Positions 22,761-35,700 of a stretch of 64,000 nt of DNA are shown piece by piece. Within the stretch, counting starts at the first letter, position 1. The number at the start of each line of letters is the position of its first letter. The stretch is from assembly GCA_948567375.1 (NCBI GenBank), contig OX419762.1, positions 55,074,841 through 55,138,840 of the forward strand. The letters run 5' to 3'. Source of the DNA: Lunularia cruciata (taxonomy: Eukaryota; Streptophyta; Marchantiopsida; Lunulariales; Lunulariaceae). The notes beneath the pieces are model-generated. The model was given only the letters and a program-made list of their open reading frames with translations, searched no databases and was not told the origin of the DNA. The position numbers and the translations under genes were made by a program.

Positions 22761-24156
22761 AATGTAGATAATATTTATACCAAGATTTTAAAGAAAAGAG
22801 AATAACTTATTTAAAAACATGGATGTTTACAAATTGACATGGACATGGTGGTCAAGGAACCCTAAACTCTTAGGGACCTAAGCTAAGATGATGAAGGAAG
22901 TCTAGATGGACATAACGTTGGAATCTTGCTTTTGGATAGTGAAGTACTTGACCATAAACTACTACTTAAAGGATGAAGGAACCTTAATAATTAACAGAAT
23001 GAACTTTGAGCATTGCATATCAAATGAGATTTGGGAATCAATACCTGTTCCCAATGAAATAATATTCCGGGATCTTGGGATCTGCTAACCCTCGGATCCC
23101 TTAGCGTATGAAAAATTCTATGACACTAATTCAATCTCTAGAAGCCGAGACCGGGATTTGGCTTTTGCACATACCACCCAAAACTATACTCGTAAAGCTA
23201 AATTATAAAGCTAAATTCTATCAAGTTATACGGGCATTATTGTTTCCTAAATGCAGCTAGGTATTTAGGAAAGGGCCCTATGGTCTCATCTGTCCTGTAG
23301 TCTATCATGCCCTATTGAATGCTCCGCTCGGGAAGCTGCCTATTTCTCATTGTATTCGCAGCTAGTCGATAAGATGCGCGAAAAGTTTCAAACAATGTGG
23401 AGTTGCATTACGTAAGTGTAGAATAATTGGATGAAACCAAATGCAGTCATTTTTCACTTACAAAATGTATAATACAGAATTACGTTATTTGAGTTGAATA
23501 TACATAATGTATAATAGAGATTTACGTTATTTATGTTATTTACGTTAATTACATAATACAGAATAAAACAAATATATCACAGTCCAAATGTATCCAATTG
23601 AGTGCCTCTGTTCCCATGGACAATATAAAGTATTGACTGCGGTCCAAGGACTGTATAAATTAAAATGCATGAGATGAAATTTTTATTTCTACTAATATCA
23701 GCCACTAAACTGAGAAATGGATACATGTATTGTCATGATAAAGTCATGAAATTATTCAATACCATGCTTTAGTGTTTGAGTTATCGATTTGTTTCTAAAA
23801 AGTAACCAATTTAATATAAAATTCTTGAAATTTGAAATATCCACTTTTATAGTAGAGTGACGAACTTGCTCCTTCCACTATCACAACAGCTGCTAGTCGT
23901 GTGTTTCTTGTAGCAATCTATGTACACAGGAATGATTTAAACAACAAAAAGTATAAACCACACTTCAATATATGATATTTAGAGCTTCAGAGTGATTTCC
24001 TAATTTTAATTGTATATATTAAAATTGGGAATATTAAAATATTTTAAATGAATTTGAGATGAAAATTTAAAAGTATCCTGAGAGAAACTCTTAAACGAGA
24101 TATCTTGAAAAGTATATTTATATTTTGTTTTTCAAGCTTGATACTAAGTTTTAAAG
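22761..24156. other. Extra 1.4 kb inside copy 2, no gene
   Basis: No open frame worth reporting. 23200-23220 holds a short direct repeat (AAAGCTAAATT twice) and 23450-23575 repeats TACGTTATTT and CATAATACAGAAT motifs. 23331-23430 resembles the downstream flank of the proline-rich genes. The block could be an insertion in copy 2, a deletion in copy 1 or the remains of a middle unit. Confidence 0.4.
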
Positions 24157-25036
24157 TGATTAATCCATAAAAATATAAGATGAATTGAGATAAAACGAAA
24201 CGTTATTACCACATACTACATTGAACAAGCTTCAACATAGACTAAGACATATGAATCAAAAATAGATTCGAAACCTATTTTGAGAAAGACATTCAAATAG
24301 GAATATTTTGAATATGACATCTGATTAAAAACTCTTTACCTTTCTACCAAGTATTTCATTCAACAAGTATGCATCATCTATTATATTATCTTCAAGAAAA
24401 ATATTAGAACTGCCCATACACATTGAACAAGTTTGAGCATTATCTTCAGATTGGCACTAAAAGCCCAAAATATTTGGCAATAAAATAATTTTCAACTTGT
24501 AATGAAAACTCTCTTAAAATATGCTATTCAATCTGGGATATCCTGAACTAAAAAAACTTGTATTGCATGTGTTCTCTAAAAACTCCAGTTCTTAAACAGA
24601 ACATGTAACTCTGAATAACTATTAGAAATATCGACAATCGACAATGATAAGGAAATATCAGGTTTCTTTACTCCACGAATGGTTTGTCTATTAACTAATT
24701 ACCAATCGATACTGGCAACGTTCAACATCAAAAGTCAATTACAAGCAATCCTGGAAATCAACAACACTGTCAAATGAACTAATAATGTTGTGGATTTTTC
24801 ATAGAAGATACGACTCGAGCTATAGAGTTTGGTAAAAGCAGAGAAAAACTAAGGAATGTTCTGAGTAATTAAGATTACCAAATTCCTACTTTTAAGATAT
24901 TTTTTAAGGTAGATGATGCACGTTCCTATCTCTGAGTCCACCAATCATAGACATGATGTAGTTACCAAAACGCGCCAAATCTCACAGGCACGCTAGCTAT
25001 CTAGCTGCTAACAGAATGGTAGTGCTGCTTCAGAGG

Positions 25037-25044
25037 TATATATA
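25037..25044 (+). promoter_or_regulatory. TATA box of proline-rich gene copy 2
   Basis: TATATATA, 101 bp before the ATG at 25138, in the same context as copy 1 (GCTTCxGAGG before it, CTGCATAGTCCCAG after it). Confidence 0.7.
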
Positions 25045-25137
25045 CTGCATAGTCCCAGTTAGCAGCCAGTAAGGCTTTATCATAGTTTGAGTGAAGATTG
25101 TAGACGAAGGACTTGCAGAAGTGGGAGAATTGCCAAC

Positions 25138-25575
25138 ATGGGGAAGATGAATCAGTCGACCGCTGGCTTCTGTATGGTACTGGTATGTTGTGTGTGCATC
25201 GGAGAAATGCTATTGCCCACAGCAATGGCATCCCGCACTCTCATGGCGGATACTCCATCAGCACCACCACCAGCCTTGCAAAACTTCTTCCCCAGCTTAC
25301 CTAGATCGAGTCCACCTCCCGCTCCCCCTTTCCCATCTTCCAGTTCCCATCCTTCTATCCCCACAGTGCCTCCTCTACCCGATATCTTTCGGCTTCCCAG
25401 TGCACCTCCTTCCCATCCACCTTCTTTCCCATCCGTCCCATTACCCTCCAGATTTCCCCCTCGTCCACATACAAAGTCTCATCCTCCTCACGAAACCCCA
25501 AACTCCCCTCCTCCTCCACACAATGCGTCTCCTCCTCACCATTCTGCCACGGCTCCCAGTCCTCGTAAGGGATGA
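25138..25575 (+). CDS. Small secreted proline-rich protein, copy 2 (145 aa)
   Basis: Single exon, 145 residues, paralogue of 3155-3577. The signal peptide (residues 1-31, ending Ala-Met-Ala) differs from copy 1 at a single residue (Glu for Gly). The mature part starts SRTLMADTPSAPPPAL. Copy 2 lacks five residues after ALQNF, gains FPS-type residues in the middle and has an added HETPNSPPPP stretch near the end. It finishes SATAPSPRKG against SATSPSPHKG in copy 1. All length differences are multiples of three, so both frames have been kept open, which suggests selection on the protein. The first and last segments are conserved and the proline-rich middle is loose. Function is unknown. A wall protein or a secreted-peptide precursor is possible. 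Confidence 0.75.
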   Translation: MGKMNQSTAGFCMVLVCCVCIGEMLLPTAMASRTLMADTPSAPPPALQNFFPSLPRSSPPPAPPFPSSSSHPSIPTVPPLPDIFRLPSAPPSHPPSFPSVPLPSRFPPRPHTKSHPPHETPNSPPPPHNASPPHHSATAPSPRKG

Positions 25576-26534
25576 TCATCCGTAATGTATATTGGCCTGT
25601 CAAGCTGAGACTTTAGCTGAAACTCTGCTGATAATATTGCAAGGGTTCTACTACACACCGGGGATCACCATCAGCCGTCTCATGTCTGTAGACAGCCTGA
25701 CGTGGAGGCATTATTGCTTAACTCGTCCGCACATTGGTTGACTTTATTAGAAGAACTTACTGGCTCTCGCGGTTGACTGGTGTAAAGTTTACCAGTCCGA
25801 ATCTAAATTTGTGTTTGAGCGCTGTGATGGTGGCTACAAGAGCTTCGATCTGTCTGCAGATTTTCCTTTCTAGGAGTTCCGGCTTCCCGACAAAAACTGG
25901 CATCACCCGCGTGGATGATCGAAGGTAGCAATGTCCTCAGTGGTCAACAGTACACTGAAATTCGAAATGATATAAGGGTTAAGCTCATGACTCTTCTATG
26001 AGCCAAGATAACCAGCTGCAAAAAGCTATTCGTAGAATCCTGTGATCATAGGTCGCATGTGTAACCCTATGTTGAAATAAGTTTGCTCAAACGGGTGCCT
26101 GAATGCTGCTCCCTCGGTACACCTCGAGGAGGACTTCGGTTCTGTCACTACGAAGGGTGGGATACCGCTTATGTGATGTCTTTCAGAATTGGAATAAAGT
26201 TTACTCTGCTCGAATTATCTTTCGTATTCTTTTAAGAATCCAGATATGTTCACGAATAAATTAAGCAAACACTTGCATGAGAGTCTTCAAGAGACATTAC
26301 ATTTTACAATTCTAGTTCTCACGGCGTCTTGAAAGAAAAGCTGTCTAGACCATCCGGCCACGGACTCCGTATTTTGCCAGTCCTGAGCAAATGTCGTTCT
26401 GTTCAGACTAGTCTGAACATTAGTGATTGGACTACTCCACTGGACACAACGTGTGTTCAGTCCTACGTTCTTTGTGGGATGTCAACAATAATCAGCGAAC
26501 TTAAATAAAGTTAATTACAAAGCTAACTTAAATA
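25576..26534 (+). other. Conserved 3' flank of copy 2
   Basis: Matches 3578-4510. A 65-codon frame at 25734-25928 is not kept in copy 1 because of small indels, so it is not called a gene. Confidence 0.5.
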
Positions 26535-26863
26535 GGGCCTTAGCCCCATTTTACGGCTCGATGGAGTCTTCCAACCCTTCATGTGTCCCATGTCGTCGCT
26601 GTTTTCTTCACTTAAATAAACTTAAACACAAATATCTCAACGTGGTCGTCCAAAGACCTACCGCTGTTAGCAAAGTTAGAGCGACCGCTCCTTCTCAGGC
26701 GACGACAAGCCGAGTACGGACGGGCAGTCATCATACGCTGTTTCTCATTGTACTCGCAGCGAATAATTAGTAGAAAAGGCGACCGCGTAGGAAAAACGAA
26801 GGAGGGAAGACCCCATCAAGCTTTACAAAGGAGAGACAAAAAAGTAACATGGGGCTAAGCGCC
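26535..26863. repeat. Pair of inverted blocks found only in copy 2
   Basis: The left block (26535-26609) and the reverse complement of the right block (about 26771-26863) share CTTAGCCCCAT (26539-26549 against 26849-26859, perfect) and continue with GATGGxGTCTTCC and a GTCGC...TTTTCT end. Each block is an insertion relative to copy 1 and each has a short direct repeat beside it (ACTTAAATA at 26526 and 26610; AATAATT at 26762 and 26909). The DNA between the blocks is the ordinary duplicated flank. A MITE or foldback element is possible but the structure is odd. Confidence 0.5.
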
Positions 26864-27231
26864 AATAGAGTCTATATGAAAAATCTGCACTATAGCACCT
26901 AAGATATAATAATTCGGATTTATAAAGGTTTCAAGCAATTTCCAGTTGCATTCTTTATTAATTTCTTATCAATGTAGAAATACCTGAGCTTGGATTTTGA
27001 CTTGCTTGCTTATTATTGTGCTAGTTATGGTTCTATTGGCCCCCAAACAGGTGGGATGTGAGTGAGGTGTGGTCTTGCAAGTACATGGACATACAAGATG
27101 AAATTTTGTTTTTCCTAGATATGGTTTCATTGTTCCATCTGAGGCCGATTAGAGTAGCAAAAGATATACCACGCCTAGTGTGTTATAAACTTTTTACCTT
27201 GCAAGGGTAAAAGTCCATATGTGAAAGATAC

Positions 27232-30200
27232 AAAAGTACTATAATTAGACCATGTAAGACAAGCACATGAGGTGGGTGACCATATGAACATTGTTGACCA
27301 TTTTTGTTTAAAAATGCTTTTTTGCTCCCTTTATTGATCATTTTTGGCATATATATATATATATATATAGATGAAGTTATGGAGATAGTATATCAATCAC
27401 AAGATAATATAGAAGATACTAAAAGATTTTACTTGATTACAACAAGTATTATCTTGTGTCTAGCTCGCAGATAGCAGGGGTAGCAGAGTGGGACAAGCCG
27501 TACACACTTTGTCCGGAGTTGGTATCACTAACAAGACTATTTCCTCGTGTCAATTACACCCTCCACTAAGGAATTCCCCTATTTTTAAATATAATAACTT
27601 CATCAGAGAATTATTTTATTTAATACTGAAATTTTAGTAGAATAAGAATTAAAATTGAAATTTTTTAATTAATTTTATTATTGAATTTAATGCCAAATCT
27701 ATATCATTAACCATATAAATTAATTGGATTTACTAATATTTTAATTAGATAAAAAAATAATTAATTCTTCACTCTCGTATATATCATTTGGATCTATTTC
27801 TATTTGCTTTCAACTTTCAATATGAAGAACTATTTGTATCTAGGGCATATTCTTATATATAACACATGATTTGATTACCAAAACTAAAAGTTAATTATAT
27901 TAAGTAACTTGAAATAGCAAGATTAAACAGCAAAACTATAACATGGACTAAATTATGGAATAAAATATATAATTTAAATCTAAATTTGTAAAAATTTCAA
28001 TATTTTAAACTGTCAAATTAGCAAATTAAGACTTCAATTTGGTTTATATTATATATACCAGTATTTTTGTGTTTTAATTTTTATTTAGTTCCAAAACTGC
28101 TAAAATTTGATATATTCTTATAGATTTTAAAATATCTTTGCTAATACTTGATGATCAATAATTTTACTATAGTATGTAATTGTATAGTATTCTTGTTAAC
28201 TTATGTATAAACATACAAATTGTGAAAAGAAATACTTGAAGTAAAAATATATATTAATGATATCCAAGAATTTAAGAGAAAATTTCTTCCTACTTATCAT
28301 ATGTAATACTTCAATATTATTTTCAAGATCTAAACAGATCCAAAGTGCCAAATCTTAAAGTAATATTCTTGTTATCTTTTTAAAGCTAGTTGGGAGGAAT
28401 GATTGGTTGAAATTATAGTTTCTTAAATAAGATACTAAACAACCCTAAATTTGACTTATAAATATTGACTAAATGCCTCTTTTCATAAATATTATATTCT
28501 ATAACCTCTTTCTTTAGTTGGTGGGTTATATTTCATCTCACAAAGATACATTATATTTAATTTTATAAGGAATTCTTCTTTTAAAGTTATCTTTGAAGGT
28601 AGAAAAAATATATGAGAAGAATGGTAAGAGGATGTGTTTCTGGTTTAATTTTAGTTTTCCTAGATGATGGTGTTCTACATAATAATATGCAATTAAAATA
28701 TTATATATTTATGTCTTTATTGAACATGAGCATTCTATTCTGCGCAAATTGCAACCTGTAATGATTTTAGAGTTTACCTATTCTTCTAAAGAATATATAG
28801 AGATGTCTCAATACCAGTAAGGATAATAAAAAAATCTGCTTTATATACATAAATCTATTAGTTAAAAAAAGGTAAGATCAATTTTGCACTTTTTTATATT
28901 ACAGGGATTCAGCTTTTAAAAAAAATAATTTATCTTAAATCTAGAATATATTTCACTTCATAATATAAATATGGTTTATTAGAACTATATGATCAATATT
29001 TCTATAACTTGGAAGACTATGTAGAGAAAGTGTAGATATTCTCTATACTTTTAATCTAAATATTGTCTAAATTTTTAATCTAGTCATTAAATGAAGTGAT
29101 GATACAAATCTACTGCAAGTGGCTATAGCAAATTTCCTCCTCTACGTATAGTCATCCCACTTTTGAATGCATTTTAATGCAGACAAAAACTTATATCACA
29201 CTGAAATTTAAATATCAGCATTAGATTACAAGTTCTTGTTAATCAATTATTAATGGTTTTTGAGCATAAGAGATATCATACTAGTTAATTGTCAAATTTT
29301 TAAGTTATTATGTACCACATTTCTCTAAAATCAAGTCCCAAAATCCATGCTATTCTGATGAAACATGAGACACACATGAAATCAAGAAGGTTAGGTAGAC
29401 CCAACAAGCCAAACAAGGATAAAACCTAGTATTTATATAAACCTAGCACAAAAGGAACTAAGCACAAAAGGATCAAAGTGAGAAATTTTTCCTAATGGAT
29501 CTAAAATGTCAAAGCTATGTAAGCCAAAACATTTACATTCTATGGAAGCATCCAAAGGAGCATCATTTAGTGTGATTTTTCTCTTACCAATTGCACTAGC
29601 TGATGCTCTTTGTAGAGGAATGGATACCTACTTTAAAACATAAACTATAAAAATATGAAATTGAAATAATAACTCCTCTCATATAGTAAGCACTTATGCA
29701 ATCTTTGGCAAATATGTTTGATGTTGTATCTATTGCTCTATATAAGTTTCAAGCTAGAGGAACAAAGTGATGAACTTGTTGTTTATCCCTCTAATCAGAG
29801 ATATTGGTTAGCTTTTTGCACCACCCATCCAAGTGGATGATGGATAATCACTCCTCCAAAACTACATTGCCTATGAGATCCATATCCACAACATCTACTA
29901 TTTTCACCTTCTTGTGTTAAGTAGATACAATTCAACCTTAAAACATATTTTTCTATAAGTATATGAATGCTCCTTCTAATTATATTATATATTCTTCCAT
30001 CTTGAAAGCTAAGAAGGAAGTTATTTTGGGAGTCATAAATTTTTTTATAGGTAATTGTAACAATTTGTTACTTTGTTAATGAATGGTCTTGTAAAAAAGT
30101 GTTATGGGTACCAAAAAGTGGCTTACAAGTGTGAAGGGTCTCAGTTTAAAATTGATATGTGACTTTACAATAGAGTACATTAGTGAGATCAAGCACTTAA

Positions 30201-30969
30201 TTAGTGTCCTAATTCAAGGCCAATCCTAACCACCCATATTATGCTAACCACTTGCCTTGTGCCAAATGAAGTGCAAACAGAGGGAAATTAATGAATAAGC
30301 ATTGTGTCTAATTCATTTTGAAATTTTTTGACACTCCACACTTTTGCTTCCAAATCTCTTGTGATGAATTGAAGATGGTTGGGATGGTTTCATGTCTGTA
30401 GAAGTGTTTTTTCTATTGTGAATGTGTTAGATAAAGGATTAAACATGCCATCTCTTGCCAAACAGCCAGACATAACTAGTAATATAAGTTTTTGCTGGAA
30501 AATTGAAATCAAAGTTTTGGACTTTTTAATGAAATTAGGAAGCATGGATGAATCTCACGCTCCCATTCTTGCTCTCATGAGTTTCTTGACATGGTATCCA
30601 AGCAATAGAGAGCATGGAGAGCCTTGCATGCATGCAAGTGCAAAGGCAAGTTAGAGATGTGTAGCTTAGAAAGAGCAATCCTTGCTGTGGTGCAATAGTA
30701 GGAGGTGTTGCTAAACCCAAACTTCCATTCACCAAAAGATGGTGAAGAGCAGTGGCAATAGTATGCCCTTTTGAAACTTCCAAGTCGTTTTTGAGGATCA
30801 AGATGATGTTTTTTGACCAAAATAAAATCAATTAGCCACTTTTAGAATGTCTTGTTCAAAAGACTCGAATTTAGTTGGCCAGCAAATTTCAGCTCAATCA
30901 GAGGATGATGATTGTTTCTTTGGGGGTGCATAACTTTTAAATGACAACTCCATAGATTATGTATGTAGG
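27232..30969. other. AT-rich intergenic DNA
   Basis: About 3.7 kb with no supported gene, very AT-rich from 27570 to 29340. An (AT)n microsatellite lies at 27349-27369. At 30588-30603 GACATGGTATCCAAGC resembles an LTR end plus initiator-methionine tRNA binding site, but no partner LTR is seen. Confidence 0.5.
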
Positions 30970-33383
30970 TGTGGTACCCACATTTTTTTATTTTTGACAA
31001 GTTTTAAAGAAGAAGTGTATTGTTGAAACCCAATTGCAGCCCAATGAAGAAAAAAAGAGGAGAATTGTGTGTTTGGAGTAGACCTGAAGAAGTCAACTTT
31101 GGGTCAAAATAAGAAGTACTTGGATTGAACTTACGGAGTGGTAGACCCAAAGTAGGGCTACTTTGTATTGGGAGATTCAACTCAATCCAAAGAAGTTGTA
31201 ACAAATTTTCTTTGGGTCATGCCAATCAAGAAGGTACAATCAAGGAAGGGGCTGGGTCGTGAGAAGGATAATTTGAGAGTGACATGAAACAAATTGGTAG
31301 AATTTGTGAGTGTCTATTGCAAATCAAGTGAAGAATGATTGCATTATGAAGCACTATAAAATTAAGACTTTTTTGAGGGAAGGTCTGAAATGTCAAGAAA
31401 ACATCATGTTACTCTTAGTAGTTGTTCAAAAGGAATGTGAGTCATGAAGCCAAATAAGAGTGTAATTTTCAAAGACCAAAGGGAGTTACAATCACATGTC
31501 TAGGAGAGTGGATAGTGTTCCAAGGACCTAGAATCCATGAGCGTACAATGACAAAGAAGGGTGATAGGAAGAGCTCCTCACTTTCAATGAGGAGTCTAGC
31601 AATTTGGAGGTTAGATGCAATGGCACGGATCAAGGTCTTGAGTAGACTTCCCATCACATTTCTGGCCTAGAATTGGAACTTGAGTTTTCCAAGGTTCATG
31701 GCACAGATAGCTGCCAACAATTGTGAGGATGGCCCCAAAGCATTGGAGAAGAGAGGGAATTTGGCTAGATGGACAGAGTCAAATTGTAGTTTAGTCCTAG
31801 GAAAAGAAGTAAGGGATACCGGCCGGAATGACCTTCTATCAGAAGGGTGAGGCTTTGGAAGAAATTGTAGAAGAAAGAATTCCTTCAATGCTCCCCATAC
31901 CAACAATGGTTACAAGGTGGATACCTATTGGGACCCAATTAGGCAAAGTATTGTTGGGGATCTAATTGTGATGTTCAAACTTGAGCAAACCATGTTCATG
32001 AGGATGAATCAGGTGGTGTTCTTTGATCAAATGTTTGCACAAGAAAAGGTGAATTGAGTGAAGTGCTTTCACCAGCTGGCAAGACAAATGATTGCAAACT
32101 AGAGGATGTATATGCCACCCCACTACTTCATACCATTTGCAGCACATTTTTATATGGGGTTAAACTTGTTGACAAAAAAGGAGAAACAATGAATGGTTTT
32201 GCATTTCCACCCAGTTCTACATCAAGAGGCAGATGCAAATGAGCAACATTATGTCGTACAAATTTGAGTGAGCAATGAACACTTTGCTAGGATGGGACAA
32301 AAGAAGATCATAGTAGTGATCATTTTGGAGATGGAGAAGTAGAATCTACATGAAGAGGTGGTGTCACCTATTCAGCACTGGAAGACAAGAAGATTGAATC
32401 TGAGAGGCAAGGTAGTGATGATGGACCTATCTTTGGGAGTAGAATCTGAAGGTGAGGCTGAGTCCAAGGAAGAAGAAGAACTCACTTTGCAAAGTAGAGA
32501 CTCAAGAGAGACAAGAGAGTAGAGAGTCAAGAGAGGGTAATTTGGATGTAGAAGCAGTAGTTGAGGTAGATATCAGATTGGATTACCAACAGATTCGAGA
32601 TCTGAAGAGGTAGATATGAAGAAGTGGAATGTCATTTTGGATCTGTAGGTTAGTAACATAGTAGTTCAAAAAAGATGTAGTTAGATAACTATTGGAGTGC
32701 TTTGCCTATCTAAAGGAGGCATTCAAAATATGTTTTGATTTGTTTTCATATCTTTGAAGTTGAGTAAAGCAAGTATTGTAACTTAGTGAGTAACATTGTT
32801 TCAACTAATTCCAAGTATCAATCTTGTGCTTATGTTTGTGAGTGTTTGGAGAAATTTTAATTGTGGTCTAAGTATGTTAGTTGTTGGATTTTGTAACTCT
32901 AATTTCATTATGCATGTTTGATCCTAAGTGGATGGCAAGCAAGGCAATGCTTTGACAAATCTATCAAGAATTGAAGTGTTTGTAGTATTCTACATTTGTG
33001 ATCACAATGCTAGATTGATGCAAAGAAATTTCAATTGAGGAAGTTGTGCCTTCAGTGGAGGGGTGGAAAAAAATTCCAAGGTAATGTCATTTCATGGTGA
33101 AGTAGCCTTCTTCAGGAAGAATTGAATCATCACAATCAGTGTCAATTTGGAAAGGATTTGAAGAATTGTGATTATGGGTGTTGTGATTTGTGACAATATT
33201 GCAAGTTGAGCACTTGTTACTCTCTTTTGGGTGTGGTTTCTACCCAAGAGATTGAAGAAGCAACCAAGAAGAACTGATTTGTGACTTTTACTACGTATTT
33301 GACCAATTTTGACTTGTATCTCTATAGGAACAAACAATTACTTACTATTTACCACAAAAGTGATACTTGTTGGGTTGTCATAT
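30970..33383 (+). repeat. Element C 5' LTR
   Basis: 2414 bp, TGTGGTACCCAC to GGGTTGTCATA, followed by the PBS. It is about 1.3 kb shorter than the 3' LTR because most of the coiled-coil part of the LTR ORF is deleted. A TATA-like TATCTAAAGG lies at 32707-32716. LTR halves of an element are identical at insertion, so the deletion came later. Confidence 0.85.
31548..32620 (+). pseudogene. LTR-borne ORF, element C 5' LTR copy
   Basis: The ATG at 31548 with TKKG after it matches the starts in the other LTRs. The N-terminal domain is readable to about 32280 in shifting frames (LAxNWNLSFPRFMAQI, FFDQMF, the PHYF region). The acidic linker is at 32390-32530. The coiled coil is deleted and the frame jumps to the Val/Glu tail near 32540 (VEVDIRLD). 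Nonfunctional. Confidence 0.6.
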
Positions 33384-33390
33384 GATTTTT

Positions 33391-33408
33391 GGCACTTTTG
33401 TTGGGGAT
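33391..33408 (+). promoter_or_regulatory. Primer binding site of element C
   Basis: TGGCACTTTTGTTGGGGA starts seven bases after the 5' LTR end. It resembles the Athila-type TGGCGCCGTTGCCGGGGA, with changes mostly C-to-T or similar. Confidence 0.65.
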
Positions 33409-33409
33409 A

Positions 33410-35700
33410 CAAATCTTAGGAGTGGAAGAATACAAAGCCAAATCTTAAGCTGATTCTCCAACCTAATATTAATGTCTACATTGAGAGAACAATAGGAAGA
33501 GAGGCTCATAGACAAACTTTGCACCATGAAGAAGAACGCTAGAAGATCCAATTCACTAATGAAGAATCCGAGGAGGCATTGGATCTACAACTTCTTCACA
33601 AATTTGAAGAAGCCTTGAAAGACCTTGAACAAAAAAATGAAAAATTGATTGGTGAGGCTACTTTAAATCCCTTCATTCCAAGGAACAAAAAGATTCAAGC
33701 GGGCAGACATATTCATTGCAACATAGTGCACTAACATCCTCCAAAGTTGTCAAGGGAGCTGGTTATTTAAAATAATTTATTTGTGAGAAGACAACACAAG
33801 TTTTGATGGAAGAAGAGTGCCAATACATCTAACACGTGATTTCTTGACTAGTTCAAAGAGATCTTAAAAAGAAATTTGATGAAATGCATTCTCTTCCTCC
33901 ACCTTGGGTTGAAGTCAGCATAACCTCAAAAGAACCTATAGAAAAGACTCACTGTCAAATTTAGTACCTTGGAAACCCTAGGAAGAACCTAATGCATCCT
34001 CATCGACCACTACTTTGGGCCAAACCAATTTGGCACCACCATAGCCTTTTCATCAAACTTACAACATGACTTTGTTACCCATTACCAAACACACATATTA
34101 GAAGTACAAGGAGACGGAATGTGATGAAGACCCTAATGAATTTATTGAGGAGTTTGAAGTAATTTCCTTTGCTAACAAGGAATATGACTCCGCCAATTGG
34201 TTGTGCATTTTCCAAGTCTACTATGGAAGAAAGCAAGGAGCTAGTACACCCATGTAACTTAGAAGAGGTTCAAATGAGCCAACTAGATAGACTTGTGAGA
34301 CAAATTACTGGAAAGTTTTTGGGAGGTTGACTATGATACCAATGACTTCATGACACTCAATTATTTAGACCGGGGTAAAAATGAGAAGTTGAAAAAATAC
34401 TTTGAGAGGTTCATGGATTTACTAAACCAAGTGCCAAAGTAATCCCATGTGGTAGGTTACTTTGATGCCCAAGCCATTAACCTGGTTCCTCAGCGGATTG
34501 TCACTAGAGATTTGTATTTTTTCTAGGGAGAGGAAGGTAACTTCCCTAGACAAGGTACTCAAACATGTCTCCTGTTACGAGGTGGCCCACTCTCATTCAT
34601 CTGGTAACAAAAGAAACCAGGAAAAGAAAGGCAAGAAGCCAAGACAAAGAGCTTCTTGTAGCACCTCCCCTCCTTTAGAAGAATCTTCCACATCATCTAG
34701 TTATTATGTGGAATCCAAAGAAGATGTAAAGCCAAGAAGAACCTAAAGGTGAGGAGGAAAGAAAGTATTGACTCCTCCAGCAGAAATTGTAAAAAAAAAA
34801 AACACCAAGTTGGAGACTCTCATTAAAGAGTTTGTGGATTTGAAAATCCTAATGATCAAGGCTAAGGACAGAAGAAAACCCCCTTCATTTGGAAGACCAA
34901 ATGTGTGGTGTATTGCATGTGGCAGTTGGGTCATGCCAGCATGAAGTGCTTGACCAGAACTGCATTTTCAGTGCAGCAGATTGATTGGGTTCCAAGTTGG
35001 GACCAGAATGAGGAAGGAGAGGAGATGTACCAGACACAAGAGGTACAACCTCAGGTAAGCACATCATATCAAGGTCCAAGGTATGGATCAAGAAGTATAA
35101 AGATAATGCTCCCCAACAAAGAGTGCCAATGAGCAGCCAGAACAAGCCTCAAAATGTTGTATTGGGTGCTTGCTACAATTGTGACTTTATAGGCTATTGA
35201 TCCCAAAATTGTCCTAAGCCAAGGCATCAAATTGGGTATGTTCCCCTTTGTGGGAACTATAAAGGATTAGGGCACATTGGCAATCAATGTCCTCAGCCAT
35301 CCAACCCAAAGCCTCCAGTAAAGTATGTACAAACTCCAGCTGAGCGAGCTGCACTACAGTCAAAAGGAGATGCTACTATGAGTTACATAACTCTTGAGGA
35401 AAAGAGGCCTCAAGAAGGTAGTCTGGCTCCAGAAGAGGAGTGACAGGATCTTGAAGTATTGAGAGTTGAAACATGCTCAAGAAAGAAGAAGCATGATCCC
35501 AAAGAAGTGAGTACTACTTCTTGGTCTTCAAGAAGACAAAGAGATTGCATCCCAAAGCAATTTCATCTGCCAAGGAGGAGAAAATTCAGGTTAAAGCCAA
35601 AGCTAAAGCCTTGCAAAAGAAAATTCAAGAGGCGGTGCAAAGAACTTAGGAGATGACTTTGGAGGAGGACCCAAAGACAAAACCTCCTATTTTTTTGGCT
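33410..35700 (+). pseudogene. Element C gag
   Basis: Parallel to element B gag. The N-terminal region with KLCTMKK-like context is at 33510-33690, and the capsid core at 34310-34560 (FWEVDYDTNDFM, YFERFMDLLNQVPK). A basic, Ser-rich segment (34600-34740) follows, then remains of knuckles at 34890-34950 and 35160-35290 (CYNC-like and HIGNQCP equivalents). There are many stops and frameshifts; several are TGG-to-TAG/TGA or CAA-to-TAA changes. Confidence 0.75.

Larger units (their letters stand above)
22570..27231 (+). repeat. Segmental duplication, copy 2 (gene plus flanks)
   Basis: Counterpart of 1955-5070. Homology runs 22570-22760, breaks for about 1.4 kb, then runs 24157-27231, apart from two small extra blocks (26535-26609 and about 26771-26907). 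The break holds unrelated AT-rich DNA plus a fragment resembling the 3' flank of a unit (23331-23430). Confidence 0.85.

Noticed and set aside
25355-25603. Antisense open frames across the proline-rich genes (also 3387-3605)
   Set aside because: They are shadows of the proline codons (CCN gives GGN or Glu/Arg in reverse), with no promoter or homology.
25734-25928. 65-codon frame downstream of gene copy 2
   Set aside because: Small indels break it in copy 1, so it is not under coding constraint.
27349-27369. AT dinucleotide run
   Set aside because: Ordinary microsatellite; reported only as part of the intergenic entry.
30588-30603. GACATGGTATCCAAGC as an LTR end with a methionine-tRNA primer site
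   Set aside because: Only a partial match; no partner LTR, gag or target duplication around it.
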